A stretch of DNA of 38,116 bases from Rhizobium leguminosarum (GCF_001652265.1 NZ_LWBS01000432.1:1-38116), one strand, 5' to 3'; shown: positions 18,075 to 26,153, counted from the first letter of the stretch. Numbers and translations are program-made. Notes: generated by a model not told the origin, from the letters alone.

Positions 18075-18578
18075 TCAGGCGGCGATGGCCTGGTTGCCGC
18101 TGTTGCGCAGCATGTTGCGGAGACGGTAGGCGATCGCCAAGGGCTTCGGGAAGGGCTTGCGCAGGAAGGCAACCTTGCGGACGTAATTGTCGACCCGCCA
18201 GCTCGCCCAGGTTCCACCGGCGAAAAAGGCGACGTCGCCGGCGCAGAGCGTTCGTTCGGTGCCGTCCTCGGCGGTGATATGGACCTCGCCTTCGAGGATC
18301 ATCACCGTCTCGTCCCAGCCGAAATACCAGCGGAATTCGCCCGCCGTGCAATCCCAGATCGCCGTCAACGAGGCCTCGTCATGGCCGCGCGAATGTTCGG
18401 CGGTGCGGGCCTGCGGATTGCCGCTGACGATCCAGTCCGGATTGATCGGCGTGGATTTCAGCGGCAGCAGATCGCTCGCATGCGCGACGAAGGATTTTCC
18501 GGCCGGCTTCGCTATGACATGCGGCACCGAGCGCGCGGCCATCGCGACCGCACTTGCAAGCATCAGCTTCCAGGCCAT
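18075..18578 (-). CDS. Cupin-domain protein (DUF861 / Cupin_3 type)
   Basis: A 167-residue small cytoplasmic protein with a single cupin barrel over about residues 70-130: ETVMILEGEVHITAEDG and LCAGDVAFFAGGTWASWRVD are the two conserved cupin stretches, with the WYFGWDE entry typical of Cupin_3 proteins. The tail is basic (RKPFPKPLAIAYRLRNML). Such proteins include ureidoglycine aminohydrolases and many of unknown role; nothing near it suggests purine breakdown. It is preceded by a GGGGG ribosome site and lies between gshB and yraN, which are often closer together in related genomes, so it may be an insertion into that run. Confidence 0.8.
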   Translation of the reverse strand: MAWKLMLASAVAMAARSVPHVIAKPAGKSFVAHASDLLPLKSTPINPDWIVSGNPQARTAEHSRGHDEASLTAIWDCTAGEFRWYFGWDETVMILEGEVHITAEDGTERTLCAGDVAFFAGGTWASWRVDNYVRKVAFLRKPFPKPLAIAYRLRNMLRNSGNQAIAA

Positions 18579-18692
18579 GAAACAACCCCCAATTGTTATC
18601 CCTACCGAGGGCGTAGCAGAGAGTCGTAAGAAGCTGGTTCACGCGGGAATTAAAAGTTTAACGATCCGGAAATCCGATGGGTCGAAAGGAGG

Positions 18693-19061
18693 TCAGAAGG
18701 CATCAATAAAGTGCCGCGGCAGCCGGCCCGGCATGATCGCCACGATATCATAGCGCTGGGAAAGGCGCGCCTGGTCCGCCTGGCGGGCAAGCCAGAGATC
18801 GCTTGCCGCCCGTATCCGCTTTTGCGCGGCGATAGAGACGGCATCGACCGCCGCCGCCTCGCCATGGCGGGCCTTGACCTCGACGAAGACGGCGAGATCG
18901 CCCTTGCGGGCGATGATATCGATCTCGCCGAGCCGGGTGCGGTGGCGCAGCGCCAGGATGCGATAGCCCTTCAGCAGCAGGAAGGCGGCCGCGACATATT
19001 CCGACATGCGGCCCCGGCGCAGCGCCTTCCTCCTGATCGTGGTGAGATCACTACCGCCCAT
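18693..19061 (-). CDS. yraN: YraN/UPF0102 family nuclease-like protein
   Basis: A 122-residue protein with the restriction-endonuclease-like fold of the UPF0102 family: GRMSEYVAAAFLLLKGYRIL, then RTRLGEIDIIARKGDLAVFVEVKAR, in which GEIDII and FVEVKAR hold the PD-(D/E)xK-type acidic and lysine residues. Its function is not established. The ATG at 19061 overlaps the last 11 bases of rsmI, indicating translational coupling; the frame stays open further upstream, but that part is antisense-like and inside rsmI. Order rsmI-yraN is conserved in many proteobacteria. Confidence 0.9.
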   Translation of the reverse strand: MGGSDLTTIRRKALRRGRMSEYVAAAFLLLKGYRILALRHRTRLGEIDIIARKGDLAVFVEVKARHGEAAAVDAVSIAAQKRIRAASDLWLARQADQARLSQRYDIVAIMPGRLPRHFIDAF

Positions 19062-19968
19062 CGGCGTTCTTGATCTCCAGAAGCCGCTGGTAGAGCACCT
19101 TGCGCGGCAGGCCGGTGAGGCGGGCGGCCTCGGTCGCGGCGCCTGCCGTCGGCATCGACTTCGACAGGTCGGCCAGCATGGCTTCGACGTCGGCCTCATC
19201 CGTCTCGACCGGCTCCGGCGGACCGATCACGAGGACGATCTCGCCCTTGACGTTTTCCACCTGCTGATAATGCGCCGCAAGGTCGGCAAGCGTGCCGCGG
19301 CGGAACTCCTCATAGGTCTTGGTTAGCTCGCGGCAGACGGAGGCGGGCCGAGCGCCGCCCAGCACATCGGCGGCGGCGAGAAGCGTTGCGCCGATGCGAT
19401 GCGGCGATTCAAAGAAGATCAGCGTTGCGGGCGCCGCGGCAAGTTCACCCAAACGGTCGCGGCGGGCCTTGTCCTTGGCCGGCAGGAAACCGGCGAAAAG
19501 AAAGGCGTCGTTCGGCAGGCCGGAGCCGACAAGGGCTGCGAGCGGGGCGGAGGCGCCGGGAATGGGAATGACGCGGTAACCTGCCGTTATTGCCTGCTGC
19601 GCCAGCCGATAGCCAGGATCGGAGACTAGCGGCGTGCCGGCATCGGAAACCAGCGCCACCGAGCGCCCGGCTTCGAGCGCCTGCAGCAGCCTTGGACCGG
19701 CCTCGTCGGCATTGTGCTCGTGATAGGCGAAAGGGCGGTTCTGGATGCCGTAGCGGTCGAGCAGCACGCGGGTGACGCGCGTATCTTCGCAGGCGAGCAC
19801 ATCGGCGCCGGCCAGCGTTTCGAGCGCCCGCAGGGTGATATCGCCGAGATTGCCGATGGGGGTGGCGACGAGATAGAGCGCCGGCTCCAGCGGCCGTGCC
19901 GGCACCGCCATATTGTGCAGGCGGAAGCTTCGCCGGCCGGCGGCGTCCGCTGTCGTTTCCTCATTCAT
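19051..19968 (-). CDS. rsmI: 16S rRNA (cytidine-1402-2'-O)-methyltransferase
   Basis: A 305-residue SAM-dependent tetrapyrrole-methylase-fold enzyme that 2'-O-methylates C1402 in the ribosomal P site. Diagnostic stretches are LYLVATPIGNLGDITLRALE (about residues 31-50), ACEDTRVTRVLL, LVSDAGTPLVSDPGY, IPGASAPLAAL, and FFESPHRIGATL. The C-terminal helical extension follows. The ATG is at 19968, after a variable 20-residue N-terminus. It overlaps yraN downstream by 11 bases. Confidence 0.95.
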   Translation of the reverse strand: MNEETTADAAGRRSFRLHNMAVPARPLEPALYLVATPIGNLGDITLRALETLAGADVLACEDTRVTRVLLDRYGIQNRPFAYHEHNADEAGPRLLQALEAGRSVALVSDAGTPLVSDPGYRLAQQAITAGYRVIPIPGASAPLAALVGSGLPNDAFLFAGFLPAKDKARRDRLGELAAAPATLIFFESPHRIGATLLAAADVLGGARPASVCRELTKTYEEFRRGTLADLAAHYQQVENVKGEIVLVIGPPEPVETDEADVEAMLADLSKSMPTAGAATEAARLTGLPRKVLYQRLLEIKNADGR

Positions 19969-20135
19969 GCCATTTGCTTTCGTCCCGCCGGCTCGTCGCC
20001 GGCATCGAAGCCTTTATGGGCGAGCCGCACCGCTTCGGCAAGGGTTCGGATTTCTGTGAGCATTGCTCTGGAAAACCGCAAATGCAGGAGTGCCGACGTC
20101 CATGCCTCTTGCAAAGCAATGCTGAAGTCTGCCAT
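19965..20135 (-). CDS. Doubtful 56-residue open frame coupled to rsmI
   Basis: A minus-strand frame starting at ATG 20135 ends in a TGA that overlaps the rsmI ATG (ATGA). The predicted peptide begins MADFSIALQEAW and ends AGRKQMA, is mildly amphipathic and matches no family I know. GGAG sits about 12 bases upstream of the ATG, too far to be convincing; the frame is also open upstream to 20225. The overlap is the only real support. The segment may equally be the non-coding divergent region between rsmI and dnaN, where a CCCGGCCT/AGGCCGGG palindrome (20152-20168) also lies. Confidence 0.25.
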   Translation of the reverse strand: MADFSIALQEAWTSALLHLRFSRAMLTEIRTLAEAVRLAHKGFDAGDEPAGRKQMA

Positions 20136-20228
20136 TTTGCCCGTCCACTCCCCCGGCCTCAGGCCGGGACAGCATTCTTCGGGTGCTCGACGCGCCCGGA
20201 CAGTCACGGTCGAAAGCGGTAGCATCCC

Positions 20229-21347
20229 ATGCGTATTACTATTGAGCGGTCAAACCTGTTGAAATCGCTGAACCACGTCCACCGCGTGGTCGAACGTCGC
20301 AACACGATCCCGATCCTGTCCAACGTATTGCTCAAGGCGGACGGCCAGAAGCTCGACATGAAGGCGACCGACCTCGACCTCGAAATCACCGAGGCGACCC
20401 CGGCTAACGTCGAGCAGCCCGGCGCCACCACCGTTCCCGCCCATCTTCTCTACGATATCGTGCGCAAACTTCCCGACGGCTCGGAAGTGCTGCTTGCCAC
20501 CAGCAGCGATGGCGGCGCGATGACCGTGCAGTCCGGCCGCTCGAAATTCTCGCTGCAGTGCCTGCCGGAATCGGACTTCCCGGATTTGACCGCCGGCACC
20601 TTCACGCATTCCTTCAAGCTGAAGGCGACCGATCTGAAGATGCTGATCGACCGCACCCAGTTTGCGATCTCGACGGAAGAGACGCGTTATTATCTGAACG
20701 GCATCTTTTTCCACACGATCGAAAGCAATGGCGAGCTGAAACTCAGGGCGGTTGCGACCGACGGCCACCGGCTGGCGCGCGCCGATGTCGATGCGCCTTC
20801 CGGCTCCGAAGGCATGCCCGGCATCATCATTCCGCGCAAGACGGTCGGCGAGTTGCAGAAGCTGGTCGACAATCCCGAAGTGATGGTGACCGTCGAGGTC
20901 TCCGACGCCAAGATCCGGCTGACGATCGGCTCGATCGTCATGACGTCGAAACTGATCGACGGCACCTTCCCGGACTATCAGCGCGTCATCCCCACCGGCA
21001 ACGACAAGGAAATGCGCGTCGACTGCACGACCTTCGCACAGGCGGTCGACCGCGTCTCGACAATCTCCTCCGAGCGCGGACGCGCCGTCAAGCTGGCGCT
21101 TTCCGAGGGGCAGCTGATGCTGACCGTCAACAATCCCGATTCCGGCAGTGCGACCGAAGAAGTCGCCGTCGGCTACGACACGGATGCGATGGAAATCGGC
21201 TTCAACGCGAAATACCTGCTCGACATCACCGCCCAGCTTTCCGGCGAGGAAGCGATCTTCCTGCTGGCCGATGCTGGCTCCCCGACGCTGATCCGCGACA
21301 CGGCGGGCGACGATGCGCTCTACGTACTGATGCCGATGCGCGTCTGA
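20229..21347 (+). CDS. dnaN: DNA polymerase III beta subunit (sliding clamp)
   Basis: A 372-residue clamp of standard length. It forms a dimeric ring round DNA and tethers the replicative polymerase and many repair enzymes. The three repeated clamp domains are visible: domain 1 starts MRITIERSNLLKSLNHVHRV and has RRNTIPILSNVLL; domain 2 contains RYYLNGIFFH and LRAVATDGHRLA; domain 3 ends ALYVLMPMRV, the normal C-terminal strand. The Shine-Dalgarno is weak (AAAGCGG). As in many rhizobia it is not next to dnaA here. It is divergent from rsmI. Confidence 0.97.
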   Translation: MRITIERSNLLKSLNHVHRVVERRNTIPILSNVLLKADGQKLDMKATDLDLEITEATPANVEQPGATTVPAHLLYDIVRKLPDGSEVLLATSSDGGAMTVQSGRSKFSLQCLPESDFPDLTAGTFTHSFKLKATDLKMLIDRTQFAISTEETRYYLNGIFFHTIESNGELKLRAVATDGHRLARADVDAPSGSEGMPGIIIPRKTVGELQKLVDNPEVMVTVEVSDAKIRLTIGSIVMTSKLIDGTFPDYQRVIPTGNDKEMRVDCTTFAQAVDRVSTISSERGRAVKLALSEGQLMLTVNNPDSGSATEEVAVGYDTDAMEIGFNAKYLLDITAQLSGEEAIFLLADAGSPTLIRDTAGDDALYVLMPMRV

Positions 21348-21369
21348 CCGGAACGAAGGCCGCCTGCTG

Positions 21370-21397
21370 CCGTTTTTCCTCCTGTCAAAACGGAGGA
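21370..21397 (+). promoter_or_regulatory. Overlapping hairpins covering the DUF72 ribosome site
   Basis: CCGTTTT (21370-21376) can pair with AAAACGG (21387-21393), and TCCTCC (21377-21382) can pair with GGAGGA (21392-21397), which is the ribosome site of the gene at 21402. The two stems compete. This could tune translation after dnaN, or may be chance. Inference only. Confidence 0.3.
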
Positions 21398-21401
21398 TCC
21401 C

Positions 21402-22313
21402 ATGGTGAAAAAGACGGGAACGGTGCGCATCGGCACATCCGGCTGGACCTATGCGCCCTGGCGCGGCAAATTCTACCCGAAGGACCTGCCGCAGAAGCAG
21501 GAACTTTCCTACGCCGCCCGGCACTTCCGGTCGATCGAGATCAACGGCACCTTCTACGGATTGCAGCGGCCCGAAAGCTTCGGCCGCTGGCGCGAGGAAA
21601 CGCCGGATGATTTCGTCTTCGCCGTCAAAGGACCGCGCTTCATCACCCATATGCTGCGGCTGCAGGATACCCAGACGGCGCTCGCCAATTTCCTCGCCTC
21701 CGGCGTTTTGCGGCTTGGCCCCAAGCTCGGGCCGATCCTCTGGCAATTCCCACCGAACATGGTCTTCGACCCATCCCTTTTCGAAAGTTTTTTGTCGCTG
21801 CTGCCGCACGACCGCGACGCAGCGATAGCGCTTGCGAAGCGGCACGACTGGCATATCAAGGCACCGGCCTGGCTTAAATGCGACGGGCACCAGCCGATCC
21901 GGCATGCGCTGGAGATCCGCCACGAGAGCTTCCGCTCACCCGCCTTCATTGCGATGCTCAGGCGGCACAAGGCCGCTCTCGTCTGCGCCGATACGGTGAA
22001 ATGGCCGCTGCTGATGGATGTCACCGCCGATTTCATCTATTGCCGCCTGCATGGCTCCGAAAAGCTCTATGTCAGCGGCTACGAGGACGAAGCGCTCGAC
22101 ATATGGGCAGAACGCATCCGCGCCTGGGCCACGGGCGGGGAACCTGAGAATGCGCCGCGGGTGCTCGCGCCCGTACCGGCGCGCAACAAGGGCCGCGACG
22201 TCTATCTCTATTTCGACAATACCGACGTGAAGCTGCGCGCACCCGTCGACGCCGATCATTTGAGCGAAAGGCTTGCCGATCTCATGCCGGGTTCCGCGCC
22301 GAAAGCCGCATGA
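21402..22313 (+). CDS. DUF72 family protein (YecE-like)
   Basis: A 303-residue cytoplasmic protein of the DUF72 family, which has a TIM-barrel-like fold and no firmly established biochemical role. Conserved stretches are RIGTSGWTYAPWRGKFYP near the N-terminus, FRSIEINGTFYGLQ, FVFAVKGPRFITH, LGPILWQFPPNM, EIRHESF, FIYCRLHGSEKLY and YLYFDNTD near the C-terminus. GGAGG lies 6 bases before the ATG. It follows dnaN by 54 bases and may be read from the same transcript. Confidence 0.92.
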   Translation: MVKKTGTVRIGTSGWTYAPWRGKFYPKDLPQKQELSYAARHFRSIEINGTFYGLQRPESFGRWREETPDDFVFAVKGPRFITHMLRLQDTQTALANFLASGVLRLGPKLGPILWQFPPNMVFDPSLFESFLSLLPHDRDAAIALAKRHDWHIKAPAWLKCDGHQPIRHALEIRHESFRSPAFIAMLRRHKAALVCADTVKWPLLMDVTADFIYCRLHGSEKLYVSGYEDEALDIWAERIRAWATGGEPENAPRVLAPVPARNKGRDVYLYFDNTDVKLRAPVDADHLSERLADLMPGSAPKAA

Positions 22314-22346
22314 GCTGTTGATGTCGATGTCCTTGTTGCGAAAATC

Positions 22347-22375
22347 CTTGTCCCTTCAGCGACAAGCGGCATACT
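22347..22375 (+). promoter_or_regulatory. Candidate pmtA promoter with an inverted repeat
   Basis: CTTGTC (22347-22352) and CATACT (22370-22375) are 17 bases apart, close to the CTTGAC/CTATAT pattern of alphaproteobacterial housekeeping promoters. CTTGTC is also repeated inverted as GACAAG (22361-22366) within the spacer, which could be a regulator site. Start codon 34 bases further on. Confidence 0.4.
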
Positions 22376-22408
22376 AAGGCATTCGATCAACATGCGGATG
22401 GGTGGAGA

Positions 22409-23008
22409 ATGAGCTTACGGGTCAAGGTGAAGGAACGGCTGGGCAAGAGGTTCGACGACGAGATCCGCTTCTTCCGGGGCATGATGCAGGGGCCAAAGAC
22501 GGTGGGCTCGATCGTGCCGACCTCCTCGATCACGGCGAAGCGCATGGCAAGCGTCGTCAATATCCATTCCGGGCTGCCGGTGCTCGAACTCGGGCCGGGC
22601 ACGGGCGCCATTACCAAGGCCATCCTCGGCCGCGGCGTTCGTCCGGAAAATCTCGTGGCGATCGAATATTCGACGGATTTCCACAAACATCTGCTGCGGA
22701 CCTATCCCGGCGTGCACTTCATCAACGGCGATGCCTTCGATCTTCAGGCCACCCTTGGCAATTTCAGCGGTCTCACCTTCGATTCTGTCGTCTCGGGCAT
22801 TCCGCTTCTGAATTTCCCGATGGCGAAGCGCATCTCGCTGCTCGAAAGCCTGCTCGATCGACTGCCGGCCGGCCGGCCGATGGTGCAGATTTCCTATGGC
22901 GCGATCTCGCCGATCGCCGCCAATCCCGACCGCTACCATATCCAGCATTTCGACTTCGTCATGCGCAACATTCCGCCGGCGCAGCTCTGGATCTATAAGC
23001 GCGGCTGA
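22409..23008 (+). CDS. pmtA: Phospholipid N-methyltransferase, Sinorhizobium/Rhizobium type
   Basis: A 199-residue SAM-dependent methyltransferase. PmtA converts phosphatidylethanolamine stepwise to phosphatidylcholine at the inner membrane, a lipid important for rhizobia-plant symbiosis. The N-terminus is basic and amphipathic (KVKERLGKRFDDEIRFFRGM), fitting membrane association; VLELGPGTGAITKAI (motif I, from residue 58) binds SAM; INGDAFDL and VSGIPLLNFP follow, the latter in the motif IV position. Length and wording match the rhizobial PmtA group rather than plant- or Rhodobacter-type enzymes. The phosphatase gene begins one base after its stop, so the genes are probably co-transcribed. 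Confidence 0.88.
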   Translation: MSLRVKVKERLGKRFDDEIRFFRGMMQGPKTVGSIVPTSSITAKRMASVVNIHSGLPVLELGPGTGAITKAILGRGVRPENLVAIEYSTDFHKHLLRTYPGVHFINGDAFDLQATLGNFSGLTFDSVVSGIPLLNFPMAKRISLLESLLDRLPAGRPMVQISYGAISPIAANPDRYHIQHFDFVMRNIPPAQLWIYKRG

Positions 23009-23009
23009 G

Positions 23010-23591
23010 ATGTTCGGGATCTACATTACCCATCCGCAAGTCAGGATCGACGCCAACGTGCCGGTGCCGAAATGGGGGCTTTCCGATGTCGGCGCGGCGC
23101 GCGCGCGCAAAGCGGCAGAGAGCGGCTGGGCGAGGCAATTGCAGCGAATCGTCTCCAGCGACGAGACGAAGGCGATCGAGACGGCCGAAATCCTGGCGAA
23201 AGCGTCCGGCGTGAGCGTCGAGATCGTCCACGCCATGCACGAGAACGACCGCTCGGCCACCGGCTTCCTGCCGCCGCCGCAATTTGAAGAAGCCGCCAAC
23301 TGGTTCTTCGCCCATCCGGAACAGAGCTTCAAGGGCTGGGAGCGCGCCGTCGACGCGCAGGCCCGCATCGTCGAGGGTGTCAACGCCGTTCTTGCCACGC
23401 ATGATGCGACGGCGCCGATCGCCTTTGTCGGCCATGGCGGCGTCGGCACGCTGCTCAAATGCCATCTGGCGGGCAGCCCGATCTCCCGCGACCGCGACCA
23501 GCCGGGCGGTGGCGGCAATCTCTATGCTTTCGGTCTTGCAGATCGGCGCCTAACATGCGACTGGACGCCCATCGAAGACTGGCAGGGGTGA
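23010..23591 (+). CDS. Histidine phosphatase-like protein with altered RHG motif
   Basis: A 193-residue protein with the histidine-phosphatase (phosphoglycerate-mutase-like) fold. The N-terminal strand MFGIYITHPQVRID sits where the catalytic RHG normally lies, but reads T-H-P: the His is kept and the Arg and Gly are lost. The rest is family-like: LSDVGAARARKAA, IVSSDETKAIETAEIL, the acidic MHENDRS segment and C-terminal FVGHGGVGTLL, with the second catalytic His. Activity is therefore uncertain. The ATG at 23010 follows the pmtA stop by one base; upstream open frame overlaps pmtA and is not supported. pyrF starts 6 bases after its stop. Confidence 0.85.
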   Translation: MFGIYITHPQVRIDANVPVPKWGLSDVGAARARKAAESGWARQLQRIVSSDETKAIETAEILAKASGVSVEIVHAMHENDRSATGFLPPPQFEEAANWFFAHPEQSFKGWERAVDAQARIVEGVNAVLATHDATAPIAFVGHGGVGTLLKCHLAGSPISRDRDQPGGGGNLYAFGLADRRLTCDWTPIEDWQG

Positions 23592-23597
23592 CTTCAG

Positions 23598-24305
23598 ATG
23601 GACGCACGCGAGCGGTTGATCGTCGGCCTGGATGTTCCAACGATCGACGAGGCGGAAAGACTGGTTTCCGCGCTCGGCGACGACATTCTCTTCTACAAGA
23701 TCGGCTATCAGCTGGTCTTTGCCGGCGGGCTGGAATTCGCCCGCGATCTTGCCGCAAGCGGCAAGAAGATCTTTCTCGACATGAAGCTGCTCGACATCGA
23801 CAATACCGTGGCCTCCGGCGTCGAGAACATCGCCAAGATGGGCATGTCGATGCTGACGCTGCATGCCTATCCGAAGGCGATGAAGGCAGCGGTCGAGGCC
23901 GCGGCCGGCTCCGGCCTCTGTCTGCTCGGCGTGACCGTGCTGACCTCGATGGATGCCGGTGACCTTGCCGATGCCGGCTACAGCCAGGATCCGCACAGCC
24001 TAGTGCTACGCCGCGCCGAACAGGCGCGCGCAGCCGGCATGGGCGGTATCGTCTGCTCGGCGGAGGAGGCGGCTGCCGTGCGCGAGATCGTCGGACCCGA
24101 CATGGCGATCGTCACCCCCGGCATTCGCCCTGATGGTAGCGACAAGGGCGACCAGAAGCGGGTGATGACGCCTTTCGACGCGCTGAAGGCGGGAGCGACG
24201 CATCTCGTCGTCGGCCGGCCTGTCGTCAAGGCGCCGGATCCCAGAGATGCCGCCCGCGCGATCCTCAGCGAGATGGTGAGCGCACTCTGGCCGGCAAATC
24301 GCTGA
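23598..24305 (+). CDS. pyrF: Orotidine-5'-phosphate decarboxylase
   Basis: A 235-residue TIM-barrel enzyme, type 1 family, for the last step of UMP synthesis (OMP to UMP plus CO2). The catalytic D-x-K-x-x-D array is Asp61, Lys63 and Asp66 in [12 protein letters not shown]; Asp11 and Lys34 in IVGLDVP and FYKIGYQL complete the site. Phosphate-binding [15 protein letters not shown] and [10 protein letters not shown] close the barrel. It lies within the pmtA-phosphatase-pyrF-DUF1330 run. Confidence 0.96.
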   Translation: MDARERLIVGLDVPTIDEAERLVSALGDDILFYKIGYQLVFAGGLEFARDLAASGKKIFLDMKLLDIDNTVASGVENIAKMGMSMLTLHAYPKAMKAAVEAAAGSGLCLLGVTVLTSMDAGDLADAGYSQDPHSLVLRRAEQARAAGMGGIVCSAEEAAAVREIVGPDMAIVTPGIRPDGSDKGDQKRVMTPFDALKAGATHLVVGRPVVKAPDPRDAARAILSEMVSALWPANR

Positions 24306-24335
24306 CCGGAATTCAGGGACAAAAGGGAGAAGACC

Positions 24336-24623
24336 ATGGCCAAAGGATACTGGATCGCCCGCGTCGACGTTCGCGATGCCGATCGCTACAAGGATTACGT
24401 GGCGGCGGCCAAGCCGGCCTTCGAAAAATACGGCGCGAATTTCCTGGCGCGCGGCGGCGCCTTTACCGAGCTCGAGGGCAAGGCGCGCGTCCGCAATGTG
24501 GTGATCGAATTCCCGTCGATGCAGCATGCGGTCGATTGCTACAATTCGCCGGAATACCAGATCGCCGCGAAAATCCGCCAGGAAGTGGCGGATGCGGAAA
24601 TGGTCGTCGTCGAAGGCGTCTGA
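24336..24623 (+). CDS. DUF1330 family protein
   Basis: A 95-residue protein with the dimeric ferredoxin-like (alpha-beta barrel) fold expected for DUF1330. MAKGYWIARVDVRDADRYKDY is the usual N-terminus, FLARGG and VVIEFPSMQHAVDCYNSPEYQ the conserved middle. The function is unknown. It follows pyrF by 30 bases with AAAAGGGAGAAG as ribosome site, and probably closes the operon. Confidence 0.92.
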   Translation: MAKGYWIARVDVRDADRYKDYVAAAKPAFEKYGANFLARGGAFTELEGKARVRNVVIEFPSMQHAVDCYNSPEYQIAAKIRQEVADAEMVVVEGV

Positions 24624-24734
24624 TCGACGTCACATCTTAAAAAACTGACGGCGTGATGGGCCTTCCCGTCGCGCCGGGATTCGGCTAAGACGGAGCCAAT
24701 TCAGCATTCCGCAAAGCCTTTCGAGGAGCCTGCC

Positions 24735-25715
24735 ATGACCCTTGCCAACCTGCCGCCACTCGTCACCGTGTTCGGAGGGTCCGGTTTCGTGGGCAGGCAC
24801 GTGGTTCGGGCGCTGGCCAAGCGCGGCTATAACATCCGCGTCGCGGTGCGCCGTCCCGATCTCGCCGGCTTCCTGCAGCCGCTCGGCAATGTAGGCCAGA
24901 TTTCCTTCGTGCAGGCGAACCTGCGCTACCGCAGCTCGATCGACCGCGCCGTCGACGGCGCGAGCCATGTCGTCAACTGCGTCGGCATTCTGCACGAGAC
25001 CGGCCGCAACACCTTCGACGCCGTGCAGGAATTCGGCGGCCGTGCGGTTGCCGAAGCGGCGCGCGGCGCAGGTGCGACGCTGACGCATATTTCGGCGATC
25101 GGCGCCGACGCGAAATCCTATTCCGACTATGGCCGCACCAAGGGCCGCGCCGAAACGGCCATCCTCTCGGTCAAGCCCGATGCGGTAATCTTCCGTCCGT
25201 CGATCGTCTTCGGACCGGAAGACAGCTTCTTCAACAAGTTTGCCGAGATGGCGCGCATGTCGCCGATCCTGCCGCTCGTCGGCGGCGGCAAGACGAAATT
25301 CCAGCCTGTCTATGTCGAGGATGTCGCCGAGGCCGTCGCCCGCGCCGTCGACGGCAAGGTTGCCGGCGGCAAGGTCTATGAGCTTGGCGGGCCCGAGGTG
25401 CTGAGCTTCCGCGAATGTCTCGAGACGATGCTGAAGGTAACGTGCCGCAAGAACCGGCTGATATCCCTGCCCTTCGGCATCGCTTCGATGATCGGCAGCA
25501 TCGCTTCGCTGGTCCCCTTCATAACGCCGCCGATCACGCCGGATCAGGTGCGCCTGCTGAAGCGCGACAATGTCGTCTCCCGAGAAGCCGAGGCGGAAGG
25601 CCGCACGCTGAAGGGCCTCGGCATTACGCCCACCATGGTGGCATCGGTGCTCGGCTCCTATCTGGTGCACTATCGTCCGCACGGCCAGTACACCGGAACC
25701 GGCAAGTCCGCCTGA
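24735..25715 (+). CDS. NDUFA9-like NAD(P)-binding reductase
   Basis: A 326-residue atypical short-chain dehydrogenase. The Rossmann motif is VTVFGGSGFVGRHVVRAL (GGxGxxG, about residues 10-27); LTHISAIGADAKSYSDYGRTKGRAE holds the YxxxK-type pair, and IFRPSIVFGPEDSFFNKFA and FQPVYVEDVA are typical of bacterial relatives of the NDUFA9 accessory subunit of complex I. A hydrophobic stretch (about 250-270, LISLPFGIASMIGSIASLVPF) suggests membrane contact. The exact role in bacteria is unclear: ubiquinone synthesis or complex I assembly have been suggested for relatives. Ribosome site GGAG; strong terminator downstream. Confidence 0.88.
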   Translation: MTLANLPPLVTVFGGSGFVGRHVVRALAKRGYNIRVAVRRPDLAGFLQPLGNVGQISFVQANLRYRSSIDRAVDGASHVVNCVGILHETGRNTFDAVQEFGGRAVAEAARGAGATLTHISAIGADAKSYSDYGRTKGRAETAILSVKPDAVIFRPSIVFGPEDSFFNKFAEMARMSPILPLVGGGKTKFQPVYVEDVAEAVARAVDGKVAGGKVYELGGPEVLSFRECLETMLKVTCRKNRLISLPFGIASMIGSIASLVPFITPPITPDQVRLLKRDNVVSREAEAEGRTLKGLGITPTMVASVLGSYLVHYRPHGQYTGTGKSA

Positions 25716-25740
25716 GCATCTTTTCCAGACGATGAGATTT

Positions 25741-25771
25741 GGCCGTCTGCGGATCCCGCGGGCGGCCTTTT
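25741..25771 (+). terminator. Rho-independent terminator of the NDUFA9-like gene
   Basis: GGCCGTCTGCGG (25741-25752), loop ATC, and CCGCGGGCGGCC (25756-25767) form a 12-bp stem with two G-U pairs, followed by TTTT. It ends 56 bases after the stop codon. Confidence 0.85.
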
Positions 25772-26000
25772 GGCGTTGCCGTGTCCCGCAAAGCCCGGCG
25801 CAAGTTTGAAGTGTTCTGGTGCTCGGCATATTCAGCGGCGTTGCATAAAAGACGCATCGGAAATTTTGTGGAATTAACGCCAAATTTAGCAGGAACGTTT
25901 ATTGCTATTTGCCATTCCACTGACTACCAAACCCGCGCGTCTTCCAACGGACTCAACGCCTGCGGTCGCGCGCGGCAATCACTGTGAAAGGCAATTCTCG

Positions 26001-26153
26001 ATGGGCAAGTCAATCGCGCTCCTGTTTGCGTGTGCGGCGCTGGTTATCCTTGCAGGCTCTTTCGTTGCGCCCGGTTCGGTCGCGGCGGTGAAGGGCGATT
26101 GCTCGCCGGCCTACGGCGTCGATCCTTGCTCGACGGCCTCGATCATCCATTGA
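26001..26153 (+). CDS. Probable 50-residue secreted peptide with two cysteines
   Basis: The frame starts MGKSIALLFACAALVILAGS and continues VAPGSVAAVKGDCSPAYG to end CSTASIIH. It has a textbook signal peptide: a basic start, a long hydrophobic core and an alanine-rich cleavage region near SVAA. This would leave a mature peptide of about 21 residues with two cysteines (at 34 and 43) able to form a disulfide. GAAAGG lies about 11 bases before the ATG. No family is recognised. The 229-bp stretch before it is AT-richer than the neighbouring genes and shows no other gene. Signal-peptide hydrophobicity makes it more credible than a chance frame, but it is unproven. Confidence 0.5.
   Translation: MGKSIALLFACAALVILAGSFVAPGSVAAVKGDCSPAYGVDPCSTASIIH

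Noticed and set aside
20250..21923. A 557-codon minus-strand frame across dnaN and the DUF72 gene
   Set aside because: It spans two confidently assigned plus-strand genes and the gap between them; coding-shadow composition.
24630..25883. A 417-codon minus-strand open frame opposite the NDUFA9-like gene
   Set aside because: It has no motif, runs through the terminator at 25741-25771 and overlaps a well-supported gene completely.
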